This document shows, piece by piece, positions 11,000 to 20,513 of a stretch of DNA of 64,000 nucleotides (within the stretch, counting starts at the first letter, position 1; every line of letters starts with the position of its first letter). The translations under genes were made by a program, and so were the position numbers. Source of the DNA: Corynespora cassiicola. Taxonomy: Eukaryota > Ascomycota > Dothideomycetes > Pleosporales > Corynesporascaceae. The DNA is taken from contig JAEUWY010000004.1 of the NCBI GenBank assembly GCA_022059125.1, positions 2,418,001 to 2,482,000 on the forward strand, read 5' to 3'. The notes under the pieces are model-generated. The model worked only from the letters and a program-made list of their open reading frames with translations. It was not told the DNA's origin and made no database searches.

Positions 11000-12859
11000 A
11001 TGAGCTCCACAGAGAAGCCGGAAACAACCAACCGGGACGAGCTCGACAGCAGCAGCGCCGACACCGCCAAGCAAGATGATGCCCCCAAGAATTGGTTCCT
11101 GCGCACCTGCGCGAGGATGGGAAACCTCCCCCAGTTCAAGGTGGGCGGCAAGCTTCTCGAGGGGCGGGCCCTGAACAACAGCATCGCCCTCATTGCAAGC
11201 ACCGGCTTTCTCATGTTCGGCTATGACCAAGGTGTGTTGTCTGGACTCCTGACGCTCGACTCATTTCAGAGGGATCTACCTCTGATGACTCCCCTGGAAA
11301 CGAAGAACCCACTCTGCTGGACCGACGCTGGCCCTCCGAACCGCGACTACCGCTTCTGCACTGGTGATGCCAATACCCAGGCTGCTGGTGTTGCAGTGTA
11401 CCAGATTGGATGCTTCATGGGTGCCGTTATCATTCTGTTCTACGGAGAAACGTGGGGACGTCGATCCTCCACTTTCTGGGGCTCTTCCATCATGGTGATT
11501 GCCACCATCATGCAAGCAGCTGCCCACGAGTACGGTCTCTTCTCTGCTGGTCGCGTTCTATCTGGTATCGGAAATGGAATGGTTACATCCACCATCCCCA
11601 CATGGCAGTCTGAGTGCGCGCGCCCCGAGGAGCGTGGAAAACTCATCATCCTCTCGGGTGCTCTCATCTCTGGAGGTGTCATGATCTCCTACTGGATTGC
11701 ATACGGTTTTTACTTCTTGGAGGGATCCGTCCGATGGAGGTTTCCTGTCATGTTCCAGTCGTTCTTCACCATCGTCGTCATGATCGGCCTCCTGTGGCTT
11801 CCAGACTCGCCTCGTTGGCTGCTGATGCGCGGCCGCACCGCCGAAGCTCGCAATGTTACTAGTAGATTGTTTGGAAAACCCGAGGACGACCCCGAAGTCG
11901 TGGAGGAGATCAACCAGATTGAGAATGCTCTCAAGATTCAAAACAGCGGGGGCGGGTTCAAGTTCAAGGAGTTCCTCCAGAACGGACCTTCTCAGAACTT
12001 CCGTCGTACTGCTCTTGGTATGCTGTCGCAGTTCCTGCAGCAGATGTGCGGTAAGTAATATCGATCCTCACAAACCCCTCTCTTGCTCATGCTTCTAGGT
12101 ATCAATCTTGTTACGTACTACGCCACATTCATCTTCGAAAACTCGCTTGGATTTGGCCCGGACTTGTCTCGCCTTTTGGCGGCTGCCAACGGCACCGAGT
12201 ACTTCCTCGCTTCTCTTGTCGCCATTCCATTGATTGAGCGCGTTGGTCGTCGCAAACTTATGCTGTTTGGTGCTTTTGGTATGATGGGTTCTTTCGCGGT
12301 CTTGGCTGGTGCCACCTCCACCGGTGCCGTCGACGAGAGCGGTGCACCCCAGCTCAACACTGCGTTTGGTGTTACCGCCGTCGTCTTCCTCTTCGTCTTC
12401 AACACATTCTTCGCCATCGGTTGGCTCGGCATGACCTGGTTGTACCCTGCAGAGGTCACAAACCTGCGCATCCGTATCCACGCCAACGCGCTGTCCACAT
12501 GCAGCAACTGGCTGTCCAACTTCCTCATCGTCATGATCACCCCGCCAGCCTTTGCCAACCTGCAGTACCGCACGTACATCATGTTTGCCATCTTCAACGC
12601 CGCCATCATCCCCGTTGTCTACTTCTGGTTCCCGGAGACCGCTAAGCGCAGTTTGGAGGAGATTGATGTGTACTTTGCAAAGGCGCATGCGATGAATGTC
12701 AGCCCGGTCAAGATGGCCCATGAGATGCCGAGGCTCCGCGGAGCAGAGCTTGAGGCTGAGATGCTCAAGTACTTTGGCGAATCGGATGTTGAGAACGTAA
12801 GGAGAAGATCTTCAGTCGCGACTCATAGGGCGGTTGAAACTCAAGAAACCACGGGTTGA
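11000..12859 (+). CDS. MFS sugar transporter (SP family)
   Basis: Predicted proton-coupled hexose-type transporter. Exons 11000-12050 and 12099-12859 (donor GTAAGT, intron 48 nt) give 603 residues. A hydrophilic N-terminus of about 65 residues precedes helix 1 (STGFLMFGYDQGVLSGL, a family hallmark). GETWGRRSS is the helix 2-3 loop, LPDSPRWLL follows helix 6, the second-half loop is ERVGRRKLMLFG, and FPETAKRSLEEID follows helix 12, all diagnostic of the sugar porter family. The exon join falls in QQMCGINLVTYY at helix 7, the conserved QQxxGxNxxxYY motif. Which sugar it moves is not decidable; a starvation or plant-cell-wall role would fit the nearby LPMO. Confidence 0.92.
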
Positions 12860-13438
12860 ACACGTCAAACGAGCAGTGGGTCGTAACATGCTCAGATAGA
12901 TAGACAAGCAGCGCGTTGTACGCATACCAATGGCACGTTTGGTCGCTGCGACCCACCTTTCTAGGTCTATCCGCGCACGAGAACTATGCATGCTTAGTGC
13001 TATGCTAATGATGACGTCTAGCGAAATCCAGATATGCTCACCTTCCTAAGCAAGGCAGTAGATAAAGAGCAGCAGGAAGAGGCACTACTTCAAAGATAAC
13101 ACCGGCGCATTATGAAGTCACTTGAACCATGAATGGTCCGCGTACTGGCTCCGATAGTGACTTGGAGGCTAGTATGATATGTGCACCACCATGCTGTACT
13201 ATGCGCAGGTCGGTAATTTTGGAGCCAACATACAACATGGGGGAGAATCAGAATACACACCGTTCCCATCTTTCTTTGGCAGTACAAAAGGATGCGATAT
13301 GCCTCGGGCAGTGTTTCAAGTGACATTAGCCATAGCTTCTAGAGCAGGGAAAAGTTTTGAATCGAAGACATCGAATAATCCATCTACAGAGAACTGACAA
13401 CGGCCAAGCTTAGCTAGGGCTAGTCAAGATGCAGCTAC
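12860..13438. other. Intergenic
   Basis: The 3' flanks of the sugar transporter and of the P450 pseudogene. No coding or RNA feature seen. Confidence 0.5.
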
Positions 13439-15022
13439 TTAAGCTGCAACTAGCCCAACCTTGGTGCCATTCTTGCTTTGAAATGTCATTCGCATCTGCT
13501 CCTTCCACTTCACGATTCTCCAAAGTCTTGTGCTCCCTGAGAATCCTGACCATAGTATAGGCGCACTCCGCAAATACCAGGCGCTGCCCTGGACATGCCC
13601 GTGGGCCTCCGCCGAACGGCGTGTATTCCCAGGTCGGCCGCACTTTTGCCCACCTTTCGGGGATGAAAGACTCAGCATCCGGCCCCCAGAATTCCTGGCT
13701 TCGCATCATAGTACGGTAGTCGACATCGATCATATCGCCTTTACGGACAAACAGCGGGTCGGTCCCGCGAGAACCACCACCACATGGCAGTGTAGTATAA
13801 TTGAGACAGATGCGCTGATTGAGAGTGACGATCGGGGTGAGACGATGAGCTGCGGTCGTTTAGTCGAAAGGTGGGACCACGCGGCGCAGAGCAAGCTTAC
13901 CTTCGCGAAGACCATGGGTCAGATATCGATATGAATTGAGCAATTCGTACGATATCGGCTCATCCTTCGATATGAGTATTTCCTCCCGAAGCTTCTCCCA
14001 TACCCTTGGATGGCGTGCGAGGTGGAAAAACGCATTGCCAAGGGCAACCGCCGCACCATCGTGCGCCAGACTGAATACACTCAGACACAAAGACCGCAGT
14101 GTATACTGGCCCTTGGTTCCCTTGGTTGCTTTGTCGACTAGCCTGAGGCGGTTGGCTTCGTTGCGACGCTCTTCGCCTTGCTCCATCCGCTGGATCGCCT
14201 CGTCCACTCGAGCGGCACAGAAATCGGTGACTTGCCTACAAGCTTCGAACCATTTTTGGGTCCCGATGGAGAAAGCTCAAGCGACCGAGTATTGCTCGGA
14301 TTCCTGCTCCGCGCTGTGCGTATTCGAATGCGTGCATGAACGCAGGGTCTGGGCGTTCGAGTGCGTTGAGAGACTCGCCGAAGATGAACTCGCTTGAAGT
14401 ATCCAGGATCTTTGGAAATCAGCAGGAAACTTTGGAGGGCAGTCGAATGACAGACCAGACGCTTGAATAGTGGGAGCAAATCCACTGTGGAACCATCCCG
14501 AGGAAGAAGTTCCATAAACTTGTCAACGTGAAAATCTAGTCGGTCCAGGTTGGCAGTGTGGACGATATCGAAGCTTGATCGAATGAAGCTACGAGCGTCA
14601 GCCCATTTTTTGCCATCAGTCACTACTATTCCATTTCCCCATAGATTCTCTGCGACGTGATATCGAAGAAGCTCGATGCCAAAGCTTTTGAAGTTGATTG
14701 ACTGGAAGGATTTGGATACCTCGGGGTCGTAGGTGTTGTATGTTGTGGTACCAAAAGAACAACTACTGAAAGTTTTCGATTCGAATTGATGGAAGAGCTC
14801 GCTTTTTGTCTTGAGATAGCTCCCATTCTGAAAGGCGTTCATGATTGTGAAGAATAGATGGAGACCCCATATTGGATCTCTATGTGGAAAGCTTGGTGGC
14901 TTTTGACAACCATTCCTGCGCCTGTGTGCTTCGTACTGGATGAATTGTCGGAGCCGTGCCATTGCAAACAGCACTGGTAGTATAAAAATCACGCTCAGAA
15001 TAATTCTTAGAAAGGCGATCAT
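13439..15022 (-). pseudogene. Cytochrome P450 (CYP52-like) pseudogene with two frameshifts
   Basis: Remnant of a membrane P450 resembling fungal alkane/fatty-acid hydroxylases. Exons 14456-15022, 13901-14409 and 13439-13849 with normal introns. Seen: an N-terminal membrane anchor, the KKWADARSFIRSSFD region, K-helix ExxR (EAHR) across the second intron, and an intact haem loop FGGGPRACPGQ. Two single-base surpluses break the frame: an A5 run at 14253-14257 shifts into a TAG nine codons after LHRDP, and a second near 13506-13514 displaces the last 25 or so codons, whose SKNGTKVGL ending sits in another frame. The I-helix AGRDTT position reads AHDGAA, so the oxygen-activating Thr is gone. Together these argue for decay rather than one sequencing error. 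Confidence 0.8.
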
Positions 15023-15332
15023 GATTAAAAGATTTAAAATGATGAAATATGGTCTATGAGGCCAGGTGCGCCTCAGGCGTTGCGACGTGATGGAAACGAC
15101 ATGCGGGGCACTACTGTGCCACATACTGTATCACTGCGCGCATGTTGGATATTGATGAATTATGAGGTAGCTGGTCTGAATTGTACATCTATTTTAGTCA
15201 TCTATCAAGAGTTCTCCTTGGTAATTTGAAGATGCCGGTTGATGAATGTGGAAAGATTCACAAAAGAGAATCGTATCGTCTCGTACAGTACTAAAATACA
15301 ACATGCGCTCTGACATGATCTAGCATCCGGCA
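15023..15332. other. Intergenic
   Basis: Short flank upstream of the P450 pseudogene and downstream of the Gly-rich gene. Nothing recognised. Confidence 0.4.
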
Positions 15333-15977
15333 TCACTCACCGCCGCCTCCATCACCCCCATCGAACCCTGCACCTCCAAAAAAGTCACTCCACCCACCCC
15401 CTCCCCCATTACTCGGGTCAGCAAGCGCTTCACTTAGACCGGTAGACGCTCCGGCCCCATGATCTCCGCCATAAAGCGAATCAAGGCCATGTGAACTTGA
15501 ATAATCCCCGTTCCCATACGCGTACTCGCCGTTGCCGTATCCGTAACCTCCGCCGTCCTGCTGACCCTGGCCTCCCAGAAACTCCTGGAATTGTTCTCCA
15601 TGCCCTCCACCACCCTGGTGTTGCCCTCCATTCAGCTTCTTCATGACTTGTTTCTCAACCATCTTGCCGACGAACTTGACTGCCCTCTCGGCTTTGCTCT
15701 TGTCTTTGTTTTCGTTGCTGTGGCTGAAAAGTCCTCGTTCATCGCTACTCGCGTCTGACGACCCATCGTGGCTGTTTTGATCAAATTGCGAGTTTAAGCG
15801 TAGATTGCTGTTGTTCTGCGCCGCAGCATCTCGGTAGGGGCCGTAGCTGGTGTTGATTGCGCCCGGCCCGTATTGGCCTGCTTCAGGCACATGCTGCATC
15901 TGGATAGATGGCGGCTGAGGAGATAGACCGTACGCATTGTTTTGTGGATGCGCAGCGTAGTAATCGCTTGCTGCCAT
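15333..15977 (-). CDS. Glycine-rich low-complexity hypothetical protein
   Basis: Single-exon, 214 residues, function unknown. The N-terminal half is Asn/Gln/Tyr/Ser-rich (many NN, QN and GPY runs). A short charged helix-prone stretch follows (KAERAVKFVGKMVEKQVMKK, residues about 96-115). The C-terminal half is Gly/Tyr/Asp-rich with GYGYGNGEYAYGNG-type repeats and ends in a Gly/Asp-rich tail. No signal peptide or membrane segment. The composition suggests a disordered or aggregation-prone protein; similar Gly-rich proteins with a central amphipathic helix are common and uncharacterised in ascomycetes. Confidence 0.65.
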   Translation of the reverse strand: MAASDYYAAHPQNNAYGLSPQPPSIQMQHVPEAGQYGPGAINTSYGPYRDAAAQNNSNLRLNSQFDQNSHDGSSDASSDERGLFSHSNENKDKSKAERAVKFVGKMVEKQVMKKLNGGQHQGGGGHGEQFQEFLGGQGQQDGGGYGYGNGEYAYGNGDYSSSHGLDSLYGGDHGAGASTGLSEALADPSNGGGGGWSDFFGGAGFDGGDGGGGE

Positions 15978-16862
15978 TTTTGCGATAAATTCGGGGTGAT
16001 GAGAAAGGTGTGTATATGTGTTTTAGTCTAGTGTGATGGGAATGGTTTGTAGTGAGCTGAAGATGGAGAAGAGTTTGGCACAGAATTGACGCCAGCTATA
16101 TATGCCTGAATCCACAGTACAATTGCATCACTTAGGGTTAACATTTTGGAGGAGTTGAAAAGTCTTGGCCCAGTGAATTTCCTCAATGGGAAAGCTTGTA
16201 CAGCCCCCCGAGCTGAGCCATGTTCTCCCCGTGCAGATCTCGTGGAAGGAATCTCAGCCTTGGGGCGTAAGCCATCCCGAAAGGGTGCTATGATCGGCAT
16301 CATGACAACTAACAGCATATGAAAGCCCCTGATTTCTGTCTTCTATTTTCACTCGTTGGCTTTCTGATGTAGAAAATCTCAAACGTAGAAAACATTTCAC
16401 AACCACTCGCTCAGTAAGCCTTGAAATAGCGGGCTCTGATGGTAGTGGCTGAGATGCCGTGGAGGCCTAACCATATTTTTGCCGTATCTGGCGCGGATTG
16501 GCGCAGCACAACTTGCCACCCTGGTATCTCGGGCGCCTGATGCGAAACCCACCCACGTCATTCTTTTCGTTTACGGGTTGTACTATGTGCGAGAAGACCC
16601 CTAGGGAAATCGTGTATTGAAGCTTAGGAGTTTTGAATGTTGGGTCTCCTAGCTTGCAGAAAATAGTTGCACCAGGTCAGAGCCGCGGCTTCTTGAGCTA
16701 GTCTGGCATCAAATTTTCGGCATGTCCAAAAAGTTACAATCATGCTGAATTATAAATATTTGCTCCTCTGATTGGTAATGAGACGACAAGAAGAGCAAGC
16801 GAGGCTAGGGTCAACAGATACAAAGATGGATATATTTCCTCTCGTGCTACATCTGATGCAAC
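15978..16862. other. Intergenic
   Basis: 5' flank of the Gly-rich gene and 3' flank of the LPMO gene. Open frames here lack coding character. Confidence 0.5.
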
Positions 16863-17937
16863 CTAAGGGAGACATTGGCTGTAATGCTCACTGCTGACCT
16901 TGCAAGTCCCCTGTGCACATGTCGTCGGACCGGTCCAAGTCAAGCCACCACATTGGCCATACAATGTCTGCCCAGCCTGAGGTGCTTCAGGCGCAGGGGC
17001 TGGCTGCGTTGGAGTACTACCACTATTGCCTCCACCCCCAGCTGCGCATTGCAGAGGAGCAGGGCCCGGAATAATATACTGCTTACCACCCATGTATGGA
17101 GAACCAGAAGTGTCATACACGTTGACTTGAACACCTGGGTCATTTGCTTTGTACGCCCCCGGGAAGCTTACAAAGTTGCTGCCCTTGTTGGTGCCAGATC
17201 CTGTGACCCGGATCTGTGCGCATTCCATGTAGAATTGAGCACCTGCATACCAGTCAGTCGCTTTTTTCAGAGACGTGTACAGCTAGCATACCTCCTTGCG
17301 TCTGGGCTCCATGAAGAGCGATGAGCTCAACGCGCATAAGATAATCGCCCGGCGCGACACATGTGGGCATAGTAAAGTAGTGCCAGCCAGCATTTTGGAT
17401 CATGGTGTCTACAGCCCACTTTCCGTTCGAGAGGCCGTCATGTGCCACCTTGAACCACTGAAGTCCTGTAGTACCGGCCGTCGCGGCATTGTCAACTTTC
17501 GCGAGATAGTATATGATTGGGCCTATCTGGTGTCAGTCCCAGCGTTTTTCTAATCACAGGTTTCAACATGAACTAGCCTTTGTGGCTCTTTGCGATAGGA
17601 TGGTCGGGATCGTTGGCCGATTGCGCACCGCCGATTACATGTCCCCACCACGCACCAACTTTGGCGCCGGCTGGGATGGTGATCACGGTGCTATCCTTGT
17701 GACGAAGATCTTTATTACAGGCAAAAGAAGCATCGTTGACGTTCTGGATGGGATAATCGGAGTCGGGGGCTGAAACATATTCGTTAGGTGACTTTCAATA
17801 CCTTGGTCGATCACATTACCTCGGACGCCCTTCAGTTGGCCTTGATCAACTCCATTGACAGAAACTTTCTGGAAGATACTATGTGCGGAAGTGCTAGAAA
17901 TCAGTGCAACCACTGAACTAAGACAAGATAGCTTCAT
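16863..17937 (-). CDS. AA9 lytic polysaccharide monooxygenase with C-terminal CBM1
   Basis: Secreted copper enzyme that oxidatively cleaves cellulose or related glucans. Exons 17820-17937, 17578-17769, 17292-17522 and 16863-17242 give 306 residues. The signal peptide is residues 1-18, exposing His19 (HSIFQKV) as the N-terminal copper-brace ligand. The second ligand is His102 in SHKGPI, and the axial Tyr is Tyr185 in [10 protein letters not shown] Pro/Ala/Gly-rich linker leads to a CBM1 with [14 protein letters not shown] near the end. Intron 2 has a GC donor (AAAG|GCTAGT), required because the read-through frame meets a TAG at once. A TATA box lies about 60 bp upstream of the ATG. Confidence 0.93.
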
Positions 17938-18992
17938 GTTTATAAGAGTCTTCAGAAAGCTAACTTTTACGCTGAGCTCATGTTTCGGTGGTTTGCCCTT
18001 ATATATTTTTGTTAATCCATACGGTACACTTGCCCATAAATACAGGTTTTCTTGAGTTGTCTATTCCATATCGCTTCGCGTATGGTGATCAAATTCGTAA
18101 ATAAGGATCAAATTAACAGATATTGACCAGGCCAGTGAACCAGCTGATGTATGTATTGAAAAGCACGGAATGGTGCTTGGGCGACCAAACTGCGCCATCC
18201 TAGTCTTTGTGAATACAGAATATTACTGGAGAGATTTTATTCGAAGCTCTGGGCGATAAAAAGGAGTGGGCTTGAATTAGATCATGTGTGAGTGTGTCTG
18301 ATGGATAGATTGCGGATGAAGTAGAAGAGATGAGAAGCCCTACTTGGCAACAGCTTAGCTTTTTCCCCGTCCCCTAAATGGAGATTCTCGGCTCCATGGC
18401 GCTGATTGCCGGCATCTAGGCCGCCCAGGGTTGTAAATCATGGCCATGCGGTGTATGAGGCTTACCGTCGTACGTCCATAACCGGTCCGTGAGTTCCGTG
18501 CCTAAAGGCGTTAAGAGGTCACCACAGTCATCAAATGTAATGAGAGCTATCCAATGAATCAAAGCATAATTATCGACCTGCTGGGCTTGGGTTGTCTCTG
18601 ATGAGGTTTTGCTCTGGTTAGATGTAACGACAGTCCAAGGGCCGAATGCAACGCGGGGAAGTGGACGACGAGCCAAGCTTTAGTGCCTCAACATTGACGC
18701 GAGGGTATCGGACGCGTCTCGCGCCGAACATGATGCACACGTCTTCCTTTGACTGAACTATCGCGGTGACCTCTATCCATCATCAGCTTACGGACTGTTG
18801 GAAGACTACCTAGGTATGCGCCACGAACGCCATATAACCTCGGCAATGCGCCTCTCGCCGCAGGATCGGCGGGGGCGAACGGGATGAAGACCGGAGAAGC
18901 ATGATGCAGGAGGCCAAGGCACGTGGATAAGAGAGCGACAAATCTGCATGTCTCTCAAATGATTGTAACTTTGTACTTTCATTATAACCCAA
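17938..18992. other. Intergenic between LPMO and DHA1 transporter (divergent starts)
   Basis: Bidirectional promoter space. It holds the LPMO TATA box. An 86-codon open frame on the minus strand (18416-18676) has no recognisable motif and is not called. Confidence 0.45.
17997..18010 (-). promoter_or_regulatory. TATA box of the LPMO gene
   Basis: Minus-strand reading is AAAAATATATAAGG, about 60 bp before the LPMO start codon, a good TATA element for a strongly inducible gene. Confidence 0.55.
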
Positions 18993-20432
18993 ATGGCGAG
19001 TGCTAATTCAAGAATAGATATGGAACAAATTCCAGCCCCTCCACCAGCCCTGGATTGGGATCACCACCCAAAGAATGCGCGAAATTGGACGGCCTGGAGA
19101 AAGGCATACACGACTCTGATCGTGTCTGCCATCGGCTTCGTCTCATCAATCGCGACCTCAATTTATGCCTCCGGAAGCGACCATCTTGCCAATGACTTTA
19201 GAATCTCGCCCACGCTCTCGCTCGTGCCTTTATCCACATATGCCTTGGGTATGGCTTTTGGGCCAATGATCGCGTCGCCCATGAGCGAGACCTATGGCCG
19301 GAAAATCGTCTACCTTGCGACAACACCAATTTTTGCAATATTCATACTTGGCTCTGGTTTCTGCCATAACATTGTCGCATTAGCTTTGTGCAGATTCTTC
19401 GCTGGGGCTTTTGGAGCACCAGCAGTCAGTATCGCAAGTGCGACCATCGCCGACACGACGCCACCCGAGAAGAGAGGCATCCCTTTGGCAATATATTACT
19501 CTGTACCATTCTTGGGCTCTCTTGTCGGTCCATTAATTGGAGGGTTCGTGGCACCAGCAAAAGGTTGGAGATGGACTCAATGGACGACACTCTTCTTCGC
19601 CGCTTCCATATTTCCTCTTTTAGGCTTCGTACATGAATCGTATCGCAAAGTCATCATACGACGCATTGCCAAAAGGGAGAATATAGAACTACAAGAGCCG
19701 CAAAGGGACCCTTCGAAGGTGTTCCGCCAGTTCTTCACATCAACAATAACACGACCAGTGCACATGCTGTTCACCGAACCTATCGTAGGCTTCGTGTGTC
19801 TGTACTGCTCTTTTCAGTTTGCTCTTCTATACACTTTCATCGTAGGCTCGCCTTTTGTTTTTGAAGTCACATATGGCTTTACACAACAAGAGCAGGGCTT
19901 GTCTTTCCTTGGGCTGATAGTTGGGGCTATATGCTCAGCTGTTGTCTTGATCCTGATTGATTGGAATGTCTATCAGACTAAATTTCGGGAATTCCGCATT
20001 ACATCATCAAATAGCGAGTTTCCACCCGAACATCGCCTTTACCCGTCGATGCTCGGCTCCATCATCCTTCCTTGTGGCATTTTTATGTTCGCATGGACAG
20101 CGCGGCCTGATATTCTTTGGATCGTCCCTATCATAGCACAGGGCATCACAATGCTTGGCTCGATACTCGCATACGTCGGAGCTAACATGTATATGGTCGA
20201 CACGTACGGTCCTCTCTACGGTGCCTCAGCAGCTGGTGCTAATAGCTTGGCGCGGTACATTTTGACAGCTGCTTTCCCGCTCTTCGCGCTGCAGATGTAC
20301 AGAGCATTAGGAACAAACTGGGCGACTAGCCTTCTCGGATTTTGTACCATTGCAATGGCGCCAATCCCGTGGGTTTTCTGGAAATGGGGACCGAAGTTAA
20401 GGGGACGGAGCAAATACGAAAGAGAGATGTAG
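18993..20432 (+). CDS. MFS drug:H+ antiporter (DHA1-type) exporter
   Basis: Predicted 12-helix plasma-membrane exporter of toxic or secondary metabolites. Single exon, 479 residues. The short N-terminus carries DWDHHPKNARNW, the typical DHA1 'DPxNPxNW'-like element. Motif A follows helix 2 (SPMSETYGRKIVY), and the helix 5 motif-C-like region is FLGSLVGPLIGGFV. The last helix is followed by a basic tail. It converges on the PKS gene with only 81 bp between stop codons, so it is the natural export candidate for the PKS product (positional inference). The homologues I recognise include polyamine and fluconazole resistance transporters. Confidence 0.9.
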   Translation: MASANSRIDMEQIPAPPPALDWDHHPKNARNWTAWRKAYTTLIVSAIGFVSSIATSIYASGSDHLANDFRISPTLSLVPLSTYALGMAFGPMIASPMSETYGRKIVYLATTPIFAIFILGSGFCHNIVALALCRFFAGAFGAPAVSIASATIADTTPPEKRGIPLAIYYSVPFLGSLVGPLIGGFVAPAKGWRWTQWTTLFFAASIFPLLGFVHESYRKVIIRRIAKRENIELQEPQRDPSKVFRQFFTSTITRPVHMLFTEPIVGFVCLYCSFQFALLYTFIVGSPFVFEVTYGFTQQEQGLSFLGLIVGAICSAVVLILIDWNVYQTKFREFRITSSNSEFPPEHRLYPSMLGSIILPCGIFMFAWTARPDILWIVPIIAQGITMLGSILAYVGANMYMVDTYGPLYGASAAGANSLARYILTAAFPLFALQMYRALGTNWATSLLGFCTIAMAPIPWVFWKWGPKLRGRSKYEREM

Positions 20433-20513
20433 GTCAAAATTGGGGCCCAGGTCAGAAGGCACACATAGGTTGTTCACAATCCTCTTTAACTCCTTTATTT
20501 CTTTGGTTGCTAT

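Noticed and set aside
13410..13733. Reading the P450 C-terminal frame straight through to a stop at 13410
   Set aside because: It loses the conserved SKNGTKVGL ending, which lies in the shifted frame; better described as a frameshift than a novel C-terminus.
18416..18676. 86-codon minus-strand frame between LPMO and the DHA1 transporter
   Set aside because: No motif, no neighbours in splice range, promoter position; too weak to call.
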